Counted from the first letter of the stretch, positions 51,543-62,288 are shown. The stretch is DNA of 64,000 nt from Pyronema omphalodes (GCA_024516155.1 JAJJXM010000033.1:557652-621651); one strand, 5' to 3'. A program made the numbers and translations. The notes: generated by a model not told the origin, from the sequence alone.

Positions 51543-53040
51543 AGTGTAGGGATGCCACATCCTTGTGGTGGTTTAATAAGTTCCCAAGACCGGGTACATG
51601 AATGTACCTTATGATTCATCGCGTGTAGGTTGTACAGGAAGGTATTTATTTATCGTGGTGATTAGTATGGGCTTTGGTTTGTATGACTAAATGTTTGCGA
51701 GTTTGTTAGAGCCACATGAGTAGAAAATGGACAGAAAAAGAGAGTATCATGGACAGATACAGTATCAGTTACGGTATAAGAATGTACACATCGAACCCCC
51801 GAGGCTATTTAAATGCCGCCTACCAATCGCTGCGGACTTCCAATGCTTCCTCCCGCAAAGCACAAACAACTTTCCATGTACAACATCTCCGCTGGTACCG
51901 CGGATCGGCACGAGAATCTACTTTTAGGCAATCCGCAGAAAACGCCGGATATTCCACAACCCGGGAATCGAGCCGATGAAGTCTAAATTAATCAGCGGAT
52001 AAAGTCTCCTGCCGAGACATTTGCCTATGTAGTAGATATGTAACTTCATATCTACCTGTCCTAACATGGGTGATGTAACGAAACACAATGTTTTCACACT
52101 GTGCTGATTACTGTGGTAATCTTTATGACGTCAAAAGCCAAGATGCAACATTGGATATTAATACAAGAAGTCGAATACTGATAACTAAGCTAACATTGAT
52201 GTTACATTCTCATCTCGTATTGAATTATGGAAGACTCATCGCAGCGATACAAATAAACCAAACTTTTCATATACACCAGAGTTACCTCCTAGGTAAATCT
52301 TACCTACCGGCAAATCATGCATGCCGGTCGTACCGTCTCACGAACTCACCAGGTGCAAAACATTCTATACACCCCATACTTATGTATTTATTTGTAATAC
52401 GCGCTTGCAACCGTAAGGTTATATATGGCGGGTACTACGTTTGTGGTACAATGGTAACCGTTGGGAGTTACTCCAACGGTCACTGAGTACGCCCCAGAGC
52501 GTTCTATCTGAGGTTCTGGCACGATTAGTCGCCTCTGTCTTCCTGTCTGCGTCTTTACTTCTCGTCGTCGTGTCCATGAGCCCAGTTCGCTCTGATATCT
52601 CTCCTCCGCCCTTCCCCTGTTTTTTGCCGCCTAAAACCCTAATAACAATAAAGGAAAACAAAGCAAATAGGAAAAGAACAGAAAAGCACTCTCCCCTTTT
52701 CCTTGCGTTCCCTGTTCTCCCTCCTCCCGTTCGTCATTGGTAAAACAAAAGAAAACGTGTTCAAAGAAGCTAGAAAACAAAACAAGTCCACCCTTTCTCT
52801 GCGTCTTTGTGGTTCTGTCCTGTTGACATTTCGTCAATAATTAAGAAATATCATGTTGTTATTGTCTTCATTTTTTTTTTTAATTTTTTAATTTTTTTTT
52901 ACACGTGTTCTGCATCTAGGTCTGTTGACGTGCCATTATTTACAGGTCAAGAAAAAGTTACAAACTCGGACATTCTTAGATAGAACGTATTGTAACGGGG
53001 TTGAATATCCCCTACACGGCCACCTGGTGTAGATACAGGT
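51543..53040. other. Region between the P450 promoter and the tandem array
   Basis: No gene seen. Frames of 80-132 codons at 52088-52486 (+) and 52419-52743 (both strands) have no recognisable domain. The stretch 52860-52905 is T-rich. A TGTAACGGGG motif at about 52990 followed by short inverted repeats (CTACAC/GTGTAG) resembles the edge of a retroelement LTR, but no second LTR or target duplication was found. Confidence 0.45.
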
Positions 53041-53054
53041 GGTACGAGGTGCTG

Positions 53055-53115
53055 GACAAAAGTGACCGTCACCCCGCGCGGTGCTTAGCACAAAAAAGTG
53101 ACGGTCACTTTTGTC
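53055..53115. repeat. Perfect 18-bp inverted repeat at the edge of the array
   Basis: GACAAAAGTGACCGTCAC at 53055-53072 and its exact reverse complement at 53098-53115, separated by 25 bp. GGTAC (53041) and GTACC (about 53119) also pair outside it. It ends 45 bp before the first tandem unit and is not present before the second or third unit, so it flanks the array and is not part of the unit. It may be a hairpin or a small inverted-repeat element. Confidence 0.85.
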
Positions 53116-53485
53116 ACGGTACCGTACTGTGGTCCCATAAGACTAGCGCGTAGAGCAAAATTTAGCAGACAGGAAGATAGCGTCACGGGTGGTAGTCTGT
53201 AGAATCGAAAATGCATCCAAACAGAGTTAATTTCGAGAGCTCATAGAGTCAAAACTACTTGAGAAGGGTTAAATGATTATAACTGAATCTGAACCTGCTA
53301 GAAGAGGCTCTCAACAAGGTGGTTCCTCTTCCCGAGGACAAGCAGACATTCAACATGATTACCCCCCCAGTTTTATGTAGCCCAATTCTCAGATCTACCC
53401 AGTGCATATAATCTCCTTCGAAAATACTCAAAGCATATAGATAACAATACAACTATCATTTTTACAACAAGAAATACTAATAATC

Positions 53486-53683
53486 ATGGCGCTCCACTTT
53501 AAGAACACACACGACCGTGCGTCCTGTATAAATCTGAGCCAGCCCCCTCCTGCACCTCCTCCGTCACCAATCCCACGCGGCCCCGGGCCCCGCCTGAACA
53601 ACTCTATCTACGGCTACTCAAGCCAACCCCCTCCTGCACCTCCTCCGTCACCAATTCCACGCGGCCCCGGGCCCCGCCTTTAA
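53486..53683 (+). CDS. Small Pro-rich ORF in copy A, unproven
   Basis: A 65-residue frame starting MALHFKN, with ATG at the end of the block shared by all copies. It contains a 19-residue Pro-rich segment (QPPPAPPPSP then IPRGPGPRL) twice, at 19-37 and 47-65, encoded by an imperfect DNA duplication. The equivalent frames in copies B and C carry single-base insertions that change the sequence, so conservation as protein is not supported. It is more likely a chance frame than a gene. Confidence 0.25.
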   Translation: MALHFKNTHDRASCINLSQPPPAPPPSPIPRGPGPRLNNSIYGYSSQPPPAPPPSPIPRGPGPRL

Positions 53684-53920
53684 GACGGACATTCTTGACC
53701 GCAGGGTGCAGCTCATCACACGATGACCAACGGCGCCATGAAATTTGTTTCTGTTGAGCAGGAAAAGATGGGAAAAGAAAACTCAAAATGGAAGGGGAAG
53801 AAAATTCTGTATTTGTAGATTCCGTCATGACCTTACGGTTGCATGTGACTATGAATCAATAAATAATTGGATACTTCCTCTACGGGAAATGCTTTCAGTG
53901 ACTGTGACCTTTTCTAAATG

Positions 53921-54000
53921 TGTAATTTTCTGTAATTTTCTGCAATTTTCTGCAATTTTCTGCAATTTTCTGTAATTTTCTGTAATTTTCTGTAATTTCC
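53921..54000. repeat. 10-bp VNTR (TGTAATTTTC), 8 copies, copy A
   Basis: Eight 10-bp units, three of them TGCAATTTTC, the last ending TTCC. Copy number differs between array copies (8, 4 and 6). Confidence 0.95.
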
Positions 54001-54874
54001 GCCAAGGAACTCCGCGTGTAAAGACATTATCAAGTCAAGATGGTACCGATCTCACATCCTTGCCGCAGCGAGGAAAGCAAAATCGGACACTTTAGGCGTT
54101 CGATGCCTAGGCAAGTCCAGGACGCGGTTAAGCTGCCCCTTCTCCTGGGCGGAGTCAAGCCGTAGCAAGAGTCCAATCCCAATGTCGTCTATCCGTTGAG
54201 AAAAGGAAGAGAGGTGGGGGGAAAGCTGAGGATATATAGACTGTGCCAAGACCTTGAGTGCTCTTCCGTGAACATGACGTACTGACTGGATAGCGGGCTC
54301 GGAGTGTCAGAGTGCGAAGGAGGCAGCTGACGTTGATTCTGCAAGGAAAGAAAAGAAAACAATATGGACAGCAGGATTCAGCAGAGAATCATCGGTACAA
54401 GGACCATGAATGGCGGTTGTTGACACATGGAGCACAGAGAGTGGCACAGTGCGAAGAGGGCAGGTGACGATGATTTTACACGGACAGAAAACAGAAAAAT
54501 CAACGCTTCACGGTAACGATACAGTATAGAGAGTGGCCAAGAGGGCACCGGATATTCATTTTACACGGAAAAAAAGATAAAAGAAAAAAAGAATAAGAGT
54601 CCACTTGCAATAGGCGCATGATAATCATACTGCACGTGTCACGAAAAAAATAATCAAAAATGATTATGCAAACCAAATAATGAAAAATGATTACGCATAT
54701 TTCACGGAGGAAATGCAACGACACACCGTACCGATTATGCTCTGCTATTCGGCTGAGAGAACCCGTACACGGCTTGGCAATTGGGAGAATACCGACACCG
54801 GTCGGACAATACCTCACGGAGGCTTGATTCCCGCTGTCTTTCCTTCATTCTTGCAGTATCACCAATTTCCCAAG

Positions 54875-54937
54875 GCCCGCTCCTTCTCAAAACATGACTA
54901 ATAACAGTTTTGTATTGAGAGGGAGCGGGCTTTTTTT
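54875..54937 (+). other. Strong hairpin followed by T7, copy A
   Basis: GCCCGCTCCTTCTCAA (54875-54890) pairs with TTGAGAGGGAGCGGGC (54915-54930): 16 pairs with one wobble. An inner CAAAAC/GTTTTG pairing is possible. Seven T follow directly (54931-54937). The layout looks like a transcript end: T-runs terminate RNA polymerase III, and hairpin plus T-run is the form of bacterial intrinsic terminators. The same element is in copies B and C. No transcript is proven. Confidence 0.75.
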
Positions 54938-56207
54938 GCGTTAGGTAAACATGCGCACCACCGTGTCTACAGCGGCATCCGAGTGACACTGCATGACTAA
55001 CAAGACATTCTCCTCGACCTCGACGCCGTCTACCAACTCAACCCACTCTGCCTACTCGAGCCCCTCTGCGTAACCGACTGCATCACCCACCTCTTCGACT
55101 GAGCCCATCCACTCAGCTAACTAACCCATATCCACCCGCCTTGCCACTTCTGTCGTAGCGCCGACAGGGATGGATCACTGGACTAGTGCTGTAAATCCTC
55201 GTCCTCCATCATCCTCCATCACGCGGTGTGTAAGGAAACAGGGGTGCTAATCCTGTCAAGGGAAATCGAATCCGCGCCTGAGACCCGCAAATCTCATAAA
55301 ACCGGTAGAGACAAGGAAAACCGATCATTAGGAGTACATCCGAAATGGAAAGGGTAGGAAATACCAACAGCCAAAACCATCGGGGACAGTATAAAGCGAG
55401 GAAAATGGAAGGGATAATGAAATACCAGCAGCGAAAACAGCGGGGGAAAATATAAGGATGTATCGGAGAAAATGGGAGGTATCGGAGGAATCGGGAGGCA
55501 TCGGAGAAAATGGGAGGATATTTTAAAAGGTCTTGATCGAATATGACGAAGACTTTTCAACGCACAACTCGATACAGACAGAGAAGCAGCTGGAATCATA
55601 CGGGGAAAATGGACGCATATTTTTAAAAGTTTAAAGACAGAATATGATGGAGACATTCCAACTCAACATTCTAGGAACAGCACCGAGCGGAGATATTTCT
55701 GCTCCACGATTACTTAACGTCCATACGATCACAACACTGTACGCCCTAACACCAAAAATTCCTTTCGAATATGTGGTTAAAAAGTATCAACTGATTTCAC
55801 AGGGTGGTAGAAGTTTGTAGGCAGACCTCCCAGTCGTACGATCTTTGTACAATCGTGAACCGGGACCACCTTGCAAAACATTTATTCTGATTGTTATGCA
55901 TCCACCGACACGAAAAATGTCTTAGCTTTCAGTTTGAAGTTAGTTACAGTAGTCAGGGAAACATTATTGATCTTCCACGGTTTAGCTGGGTCAGAAGTCA
56001 CTTGTTTCTCATGACAAATCGAAGGAACGAAAGAAACTCAGCACGCCGGCTGATGGAAACAATACCACCCAAATCACGCACCCAAAACCACTGACATCAT
56101 ATTTTTCCCTACCGCCATCCCAAACCACCAGAAACACCGAGAACTGGCCTTTCTCCGTTAAACAGCAACGGGTTATATTCCAATTTCAAAACGCTCTCTC
56201 ACAACCT

Positions 56208-56287
56208 GGGTTTGTAGTTCAATTGGTAGAACACGGTCACTTAGTATACTTAGGGGCCGTATGTGGGTTCGAGTCCCACCGAACCCA
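56208..56287 (+). tRNA. tRNA-like gene, isotype unresolved, copy A
   Basis: Folds as a cloverleaf by eye. Acceptor stem GGGTTTG/CGAACCC (one wobble) with discriminator A; D stem GTTC/GAAC; anticodon stem CGGTC/GGCCG; T arm GTGGG-TTCGAGT-CCCAC. The A box (TAGTTCAATTGG) and B box (GGTTCGAGTCC) match pol III consensus, and a T5 terminator follows at 56291-56295. The anticodon loop is 16 nt instead of 7 and contains a near-duplication (ACTTAGTAT then ACTTAGG). It may be a 9-bp intron or a defect, so the anticodon cannot be assigned. A nearby C replaces the usual U33 in the simplest reading. The variable loop of 3 nt is short. It could be a tRNA, a pseudo-tRNA, or the pol III promoter of another RNA. 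Confidence 0.65.
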
Positions 56288-57486
56288 TTCTTTTTGCATT
56301 ATTCTTTTTGCACGCAGTCTGATAAGGCTACCGCCACAGGTGAGGGCCCCGAACTTTTGATGTTATTGACGCCGTAAAGAACAAAATTCTAACCTTCTAC
56401 ACCGTACTTCATGATACACCGCATGTGTAGTTGCCTAGGTAAAAAGTACAATTTATACAATGTGGTCTGTTGTGACGCCGGATGCCAGAAGGTACAAGAC
56501 ACGTCGCGATGTATGACGTAAGTGCGGGTTGTATCACGTGATGATGGCAAATGCACCCTAGCTGCATGACCGTGTAGAAGGACTTTTTCTTTATGAATCT
56601 CTGAAATTATGAATCATTGCTTTTTTTTTATATAACTCCTCTGCGCTGAAATTCACTTCTACTAAAGTACGATGCACGTACTCAACCTTATCGTCCATCT
56701 TCTCAAGCTAATTATGGTCGAGTTAAAATAGTGAAGACCGATGCCGAAGATGAGATATTAATCTCTCAGCTGTATCTCCCTCACGTACATTGAACATTAC
56801 TTATAACTGGACAGCTCAATCGGCGGCGAGGTTACTGCAGCACAATCCGAATGCAAGGCGGATGATGGTCAACTATCATTATATATTCTCCTGTCGCTCC
56901 CTATTGAACAATTACTCCGAATACTCACGGAAACATCAACCGTACTGTTCTCGTTTGCTGTGTTGTGGCAAAAGAGAAGTTTCTCCGAGCCTCCAGTACA
57001 GTCTCTCAATCATACCTAACTCCAGTACATTGGGCAATAAATAAAACTGGACTGCTCAGTCTGGGGTGAGATATCTTTGCTGCAAATTATAGGTACGCAT
57101 CTTGGAGTTTACACGACGGGTAATTGGTGGTCGATGGGTGTGGTGATGCTAAGCGTCAACATTTAGCAGACAGGAAGATAGCGTCACGGGTGGTAGTCTG
57201 TAGAATCGAAAATGCATCCAAACAGAGTTAATTTCGAGAGCTCATAGAGTCAAAACTACTTGAGAAGGGTTAAATGATTATAACTGAATCTGAACCTGCT
57301 AGAAGAGGCTCTCAACAAGGTGGTTCCTCTTCCCGAGGACAAGCAGACATTCAACATGATTACCCCCCCAGTTTTATGTAGCCCAATTCTCAGATCTACC
57401 CAGTGCATATAATCTCCTTCGAAAATACTCAAAGCATATAGATAACAATACAACTATCATTTTTACAACAAGAAATACTAATAATC

Positions 57487-57732
57487 ATGGCGCTCCACTT
57501 TAAGAACACACACGACCTGTGCCTCCTGTATAAATCTGAGCCAGCCCCCTCCTGCACCTCCTCCGTCACCAATCCCACGCGGCCCTGGGCCCCGCCTGAA
57601 CAACTCTATCTACGGCTACTCAAGCCAACCCCCTCCTGCACCTCCTCCGTCACCAATTCCACGCGGCCCCGGGCCCCGCCTTTAAGACGGACATTCTTGA
57701 CCCCAGGGTGCAGCTCATCACACGATGAATAA
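57487..57732 (+). pseudogene. Frameshifted counterpart of the Pro-rich ORF, copy B
   Basis: Starts with the same MALHFKNTHD as in copy A, but one extra base just after codon 10 moves the repeat into another frame (Ser/Thr-rich instead of Pro-rich). It supports the view that this frame is not under protein-level selection. 'Pseudogene' is used only in the sense of a disrupted counterpart. Confidence 0.25.
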
Positions 57733-57937
57733 CGGCGCCATGAAATTTGTTTCTGTTTGTTTTCGCTCTGTGGAGCAGAAAAAAGTGGGGAAGGAAAACT
57801 CAAAATGGAAGGGGAAGAAAATTCTGTATTTATAGATTCAGTCATGACCTTACGGTTGCATGTGACTATGAATCAATAAATAATTGGATACTTCCTCTAC
57901 GGGAAATGCTTTCAGTGACTATGAACTTTTCTAAATC

Positions 57938-57977
57938 TGTAATTTTCTGTAATTTTCTGTAATTGTCGATGATTTCC
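57938..57977. repeat. 10-bp VNTR, 4 copies (two degenerate), copy B
   Basis: Two perfect TGTAATTTTC units, then TGTAATTGTC and GATGATTTCC. Confidence 0.85.
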
Positions 57978-58411
57978 GCCAAGGTACTCCGCGTGTAAAG
58001 GCATTCTCAAGTCAAGATGGTACCGATCTCACATCCTTGCCGCAGCGAGGAAAGCAAAATCGGACACTTTAGGCGTTCGATGCCTAGGCAAGTCCAGGAC
58101 GCGGTTAAGCTGCCCCTTCTCCTGGGCGGAGTCAAGCCGTAGCAAGACTCCAATCCCTATGTCGTCTATCCGTTGAGAAAAGGAAGAGAGGTGGGGGGAA
58201 AGCTGTGGTTATATAGACTGTGCCAAGACCTTGAGTGCTGCGCCGTGAACATGACGTACTGATCGGACACCGGGGTTGAGCGTTCACCCGTGCCAAAGTC
58301 AACCACCCGCACGCCGTTGCAGCAGAATACAATCATATAGTTATCGGGAGCACTGTCTAGAACATTTTATGACATGACGCATGATATCACCTCTTTATTT
58401 TTTATTATATT

Positions 58412-58690
58412 TCTATTAGAAGCAGCTTTCATCAAGGTTACATTGGGAGGTGAGAAGGTAGCTAGTATCGTACTGCATCGCCCCCCTCAGCTCCCCAATG
58501 AATGTTTGTTGAAACGGTACTTCTGATCGTCTTCTCCGCCATAGATACCAAATATTCCCAGGACAAGTAAAAGGTCTATTAGGAGTGGCTTCCACCAAGA
58601 GCCGATTGGGAGGTGAGAGGGTAGTCGGTATCATACCGCATCGCCCCTCCCCAGCTCCCCAATTGATGCTTGTGAGAAACCCCTTCTGAT
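58412..58690. repeat. 116-bp duplication specific to copy B
   Basis: 58412-58527 and 58575-58690 are diverged direct copies. Each starts TCTATTAG, passes ATTGGGAGGTGAGA and CAGCTCCCCAAT, and ends CTTCTGAT. They lie in the segment absent from copies A and C. Confidence 0.85.
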
Positions 58691-59433
58691 AGATTAGTTA
58701 TTCATTCCGAAAATGCTTGACAGAGAAAGAATTCGATGGGATGTGCGTAGGTTTATATACACGGGGTAGAGAGCAAAAGGTTCAAGAATGGCTGTTGTGG
58801 ACATACCGAGCAAAGAGAGTGGCAGAGTGCAAAGAACGCAGCTGACCTTGATTCGACAACAAAAGAAAAGAAAATAACATAGAGAGTGTGAGTCACCAGA
58901 GCATCATCGGGAGAAGGACCATGAATGGCGGTTGTTGACACACGGAGCCCAGAGAGTGGCAGAGTGCGAAGGTGGCAAGGTGACATCGATTTTGCAAGGG
59001 AAAAGGAAAAAACCAACGCTTCACGTTAACGATACAGTATAGAGAGTGGCCAAGAGGGCACCGGACATTCATTTTACAGAGAAAATAAAAGAAAAAAAGA
59101 GAAAATCAGTCTACTTGCAATCGACACTTGATAATGAGAATGCAAATTTCTGAATAAATAACTAAAAAACGAAAATGCAAACTAAATAATGAAAAACTCA
59201 CCATGCATATTTCACGAACAACATGGAAAAAGCAATGCATAAAAGAAAAAAGCACGCATTATGCATGCAACCGTGATCGTAATTGCGGTAGTCTCACGTA
59301 GCCTCGGGAATGCAGCAAGCAACGTACGGATTACGCCCTGTCGGCTGAGAGATCCCGTATACGGCTTGGCAATTGGGAGAATACTGACACTGGTCGGACG
59401 AAGCCATTCTTGCAGTACTACCAATTTTACAAG

Positions 59434-59495
59434 GCCCGCTTTTTCTCAAAACATTACTAATAACAGTCTTGTCTTGAGAGGGAGCGGGCTTTTTT
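59434..59495 (+). other. Hairpin followed by T6, copy B
   Basis: GCCCGCTTTTTCTCAA (59434-59449) pairs with TTGAGAGGGAGCGGGC (59474-59489), then six T (59490-59495). Two C of the left arm in copy A are T here; both still pair as G-U, so the stem is kept. Confidence 0.75.
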
Positions 59496-60751
59496 GCGTT
59501 AGGTAAGCAAGAGCACCACCGCATCTACAGCCACAACCGAGTGACACCGTATGACTAACAAGGCATTCTCCGGCTCGAAACCCTCCGTCGACTGTAGACC
59601 CTCTGCTTACTCGAATCCATCTGTGTAATCGACCCCATCCCCTACCCTTCGACTGAGCCCTTCCACTCAGCTAACCAAACCCATATCCAACCGCCTTGCC
59701 ACTTCTGTCCTAGCGCCGACAGGGATGGATCACTAGACATCCTCGTCCTCCATCATCCTCCATCACGCGGTGTGTAAGGAAACAGGGGTGCTAATCCTGT
59801 CAAGGGAAATCGAATCCGCGCCTGAGACCCGCAAATCGAATAAAACCGGTAGAGACAAGGAAAACCGATCATTAGGAGTACATCCGAAATGGAAAGGGTA
59901 GGAAATACCAACAGCCAAAACCATCGGGGACAGTATAAAGCGAGGAAAATGGAAGGGATAATGAAATACCAGCAGCGAAAACAGCGGGGGAAAATATAAG
60001 GATGTATCGGAGAAAATGGGAGGTATCGGAGGAATCGGGAGGCATCGGAGAAAATGGGAGGATATTTTAAAAGGTCTTGATCGAATATGACGAAGACTTT
60101 TCAACGCACAACTCGATACAGACAGAGAAGCAGCTGGAATCATACGGGGAAAATGGACGCATATTTTTAAAAGTTTAAAGACAGAATATGATGGAGACAT
60201 TCCAACTCAACATTCTAGGAACAGCACCGAGCGGAGATATTTCTGCTCCACGATTACTTAACGTCCATACGATCACAACACTGTACGCCCTAACACCAAA
60301 AATTCCTTTCGAATATGTGGTTAAAAAGTATCAACTGATTTCACAGGGTGGTAGAAGTTTGTAGGCAGACCTCCCAGTCGTACGATCTTTGTACAATCGT
60401 GAACCGGGACCACCTTGCAAAACATTTATTCTGATTGTTATGCATCCACCGACACGAAAAATGTCTTAGCTTTCAGTTTGAAGTTAGTTACAGTAGTCAG
60501 GGAAACATTATTGATCTTCCACGGTTTAGCTGGGTCAGAAGTCACTTGTTTCTCATGACAAATCGAAGGAACGAAAGAAACTCAGCACGCCGGCTGATGG
60601 AAACAATACCACCCAAATCACGCACCCAAAACCACTGACATCATATTTTTCCCTACCGCCATCCCAAACCACCAGAAACACCGAGAACTGGCCTTTCTCC
60701 GTTAAACAGCAACGGGTTATATTCCAATTTCAAAACGCTCTCTCACAACCT

Positions 60752-60831
60752 GGGTTTGTAGTTCAATTGGTAGAACACGGTCACTTAGTATACTTAGGGG
60801 CCGTATGTGGGTTCGAGTCCCACCGAACCCA
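60752..60831 (+). tRNA. tRNA-like gene, isotype unresolved, copy B
   Basis: Same sequence by eye as the copy at 56208-56287, including the 16-nt anticodon loop, A and B boxes and the following T5. It lies 4544 bp downstream of the first. Nothing distinguishes the two copies. The third array copy would carry its counterpart beyond the end of the window. Confidence 0.65.
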
Positions 60832-62030
60832 TTCTTTTTGCATTATTCTTTTTGCACGCAGTCTGATAAGGCTACCGCCACAGGTGAGGGCCCCGAACTT
60901 TTGATGTTATTGACGCCGTAAAGAACAAAATTCTAACCTTCTACACCGTACTTCATGATACACCGCATGTGTAGTTGCCTAGGTAAAAAGTACAATTTAT
61001 ACAATGTGGTCTGTTGTGACGCCGGATGCCAGAAGGTACAAGACACGTCGCGATGTATGACGTAAGTGCGGGTTGTATCACGTGATGATGGCAAATGCAC
61101 CCTAGCTGCATGACCGTGTAGAAGGACTTTTTCTTTATGAATCTCTGAAATTATGAATCATTGCTTTTTTTTTATATAACTCCTCTGCGCTGAAATTCAC
61201 TTCTACTAAAGTACGATGCACGTACTCAACCTTATCGTCCATCTTCTCAAGCTAATTATGGTCGAGTTAAAATAGTGAAGACCGATGCCGAAGATGAGAT
61301 ATTAATCTCTCAGCTGTATCTCCCTCACGTACATTGAACATTACTTATAACTGGACAGCTCAATCGGCGGCGAGGTTACTGCAGCACAATCCGAATGCAA
61401 GGCGGATGATGGTCAACTATCATTATATATTCTCCTGTCGCTCCCTATTGAACAATTACTCCGAATACTCACGGAAACATCAACCGTACTGTTCTCGTTT
61501 GCTGTGTTGTGGCAAAAGAGAAGTTTCTCCGAGCCTCCAGTACAGTCTCTCAATCATACCTAACTCCAGTACATTGGGCAATAAATAAAACTGGACTGCT
61601 CAGTCTGGGGTGAGATATCTTTGCTGCAAATTATAGGTACGCATCTTGGAGTTTACACGACGGGTAATTGGTGGTCGATGGGTGTGGTGATGCTAAGCGT
61701 CAACATTTAGCAGACAGGAAGATAGCGTCACGGGTGGTAGTCTGTAGAATCGAAAATGCATCCAAACAGAGTTAATTTCGAGAGCTCATAGAGTCAAAAC
61801 TACTTGAGAAGGGTTAAATGATTATAACTGAATCTGAACCTGCTAGAAGAGGCTCTCAACAAGGTGGTTCCTCTTCCCGAGGACAAGCAGACATTCAACA
61901 TGATTACCCCCCCAGTTTTATGTAGCCCAATTCTCAGATCTACCCAGTGCATATAATCTCCTTCGAAAATACTCAAAGCATATAGATAACAATACAACTA
62001 TCATTTTTACAACAAGAAATACTAATAATC

Positions 62031-62288
62031 ATGGCGCTCCACTTTAAGAACACACACGACTGTGCCTCCTGTATAAATCTGAGCCAGCCCCCTCCTGCAC
62101 CGCCTCCGTCACCAATCCCACGCGGCCCTGGGCCCCGCCTGAACAACTCTATCTACGGCTACTCGAGCCAACCCCCTACCTGCACCTCCTCCGTCACCAA
62201 TTCCACGCGGCCCCGGGCCCCGCCTTTAAGACGGACATTCTTGACCCCAGGGTGCAGCTCATCACACGATGAACTAACGGCGCCATGA
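62031..62288 (+). pseudogene. Frameshifted counterpart of the Pro-rich ORF, copy C
   Basis: Keeps the first Pro-rich segment in frame but has one inserted base at the start of the second, so the C-terminal half becomes CTSSVTNSTRP-type sequence and the frame extends to 85 codons. The gene status of the whole family is doubtful. Confidence 0.25.

Larger units (their letters stand above)
53161..57161. repeat. Tandem macro-repeat, copy A (4001 bp)
   Basis: First complete unit of a head-to-tail array; the same start (TTTAGCAGACAGGAAGATAG) recurs at 57162 and 61706. Contents in order: a 355-bp block shared with the other copies by eye, a Pro-rich small ORF, a 10-bp VNTR, a block of about 250 bp conserved in all copies, type-A middle sequence (about 54280-55290), a hairpin with T7 (54875-54937), and a distal block with a tRNA-like gene (56208-56287). 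From about 55300 to the end it matches copy B without a difference I could see. No transposase, reverse transcriptase or other element protein is visible, and no long terminal repeats. Confidence 0.93.
57162..61705. repeat. Tandem macro-repeat, copy B (4544 bp)
   Basis: Second unit. Its first kilobase and distal 2.4 kb match copy A, but the middle (about 58258-59830) differs. About 500 bp of sequence absent from A and C (58258-58750, with an internal 116-bp duplication) is followed by a diverged version of the nested 120-bp modules of A, and the segment just before the hairpin is shortened. This accounts for its being 543 bp longer. Confidence 0.93.

Noticed and set aside
52985..53160. Possible solo LTR starting TGTAACGGGG
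   Set aside because: No matching CA end, target-site duplication or second LTR was found; only the initial motif is suggestive.
53255..53452. 65-codon minus-strand frame with the same protein in all three array copies
   Set aside because: The protein is the same only because the underlying 355-bp DNA block is the same; this says nothing about coding.
54745..54830. CTGAGA ... ACCC sequence resembling part of a TPP riboswitch
   Set aside because: The essential second half (the ACCTGAT-type motif and its helix) is missing, and there is no thiamine gene nearby. Kept only as part of a possible structured RNA.
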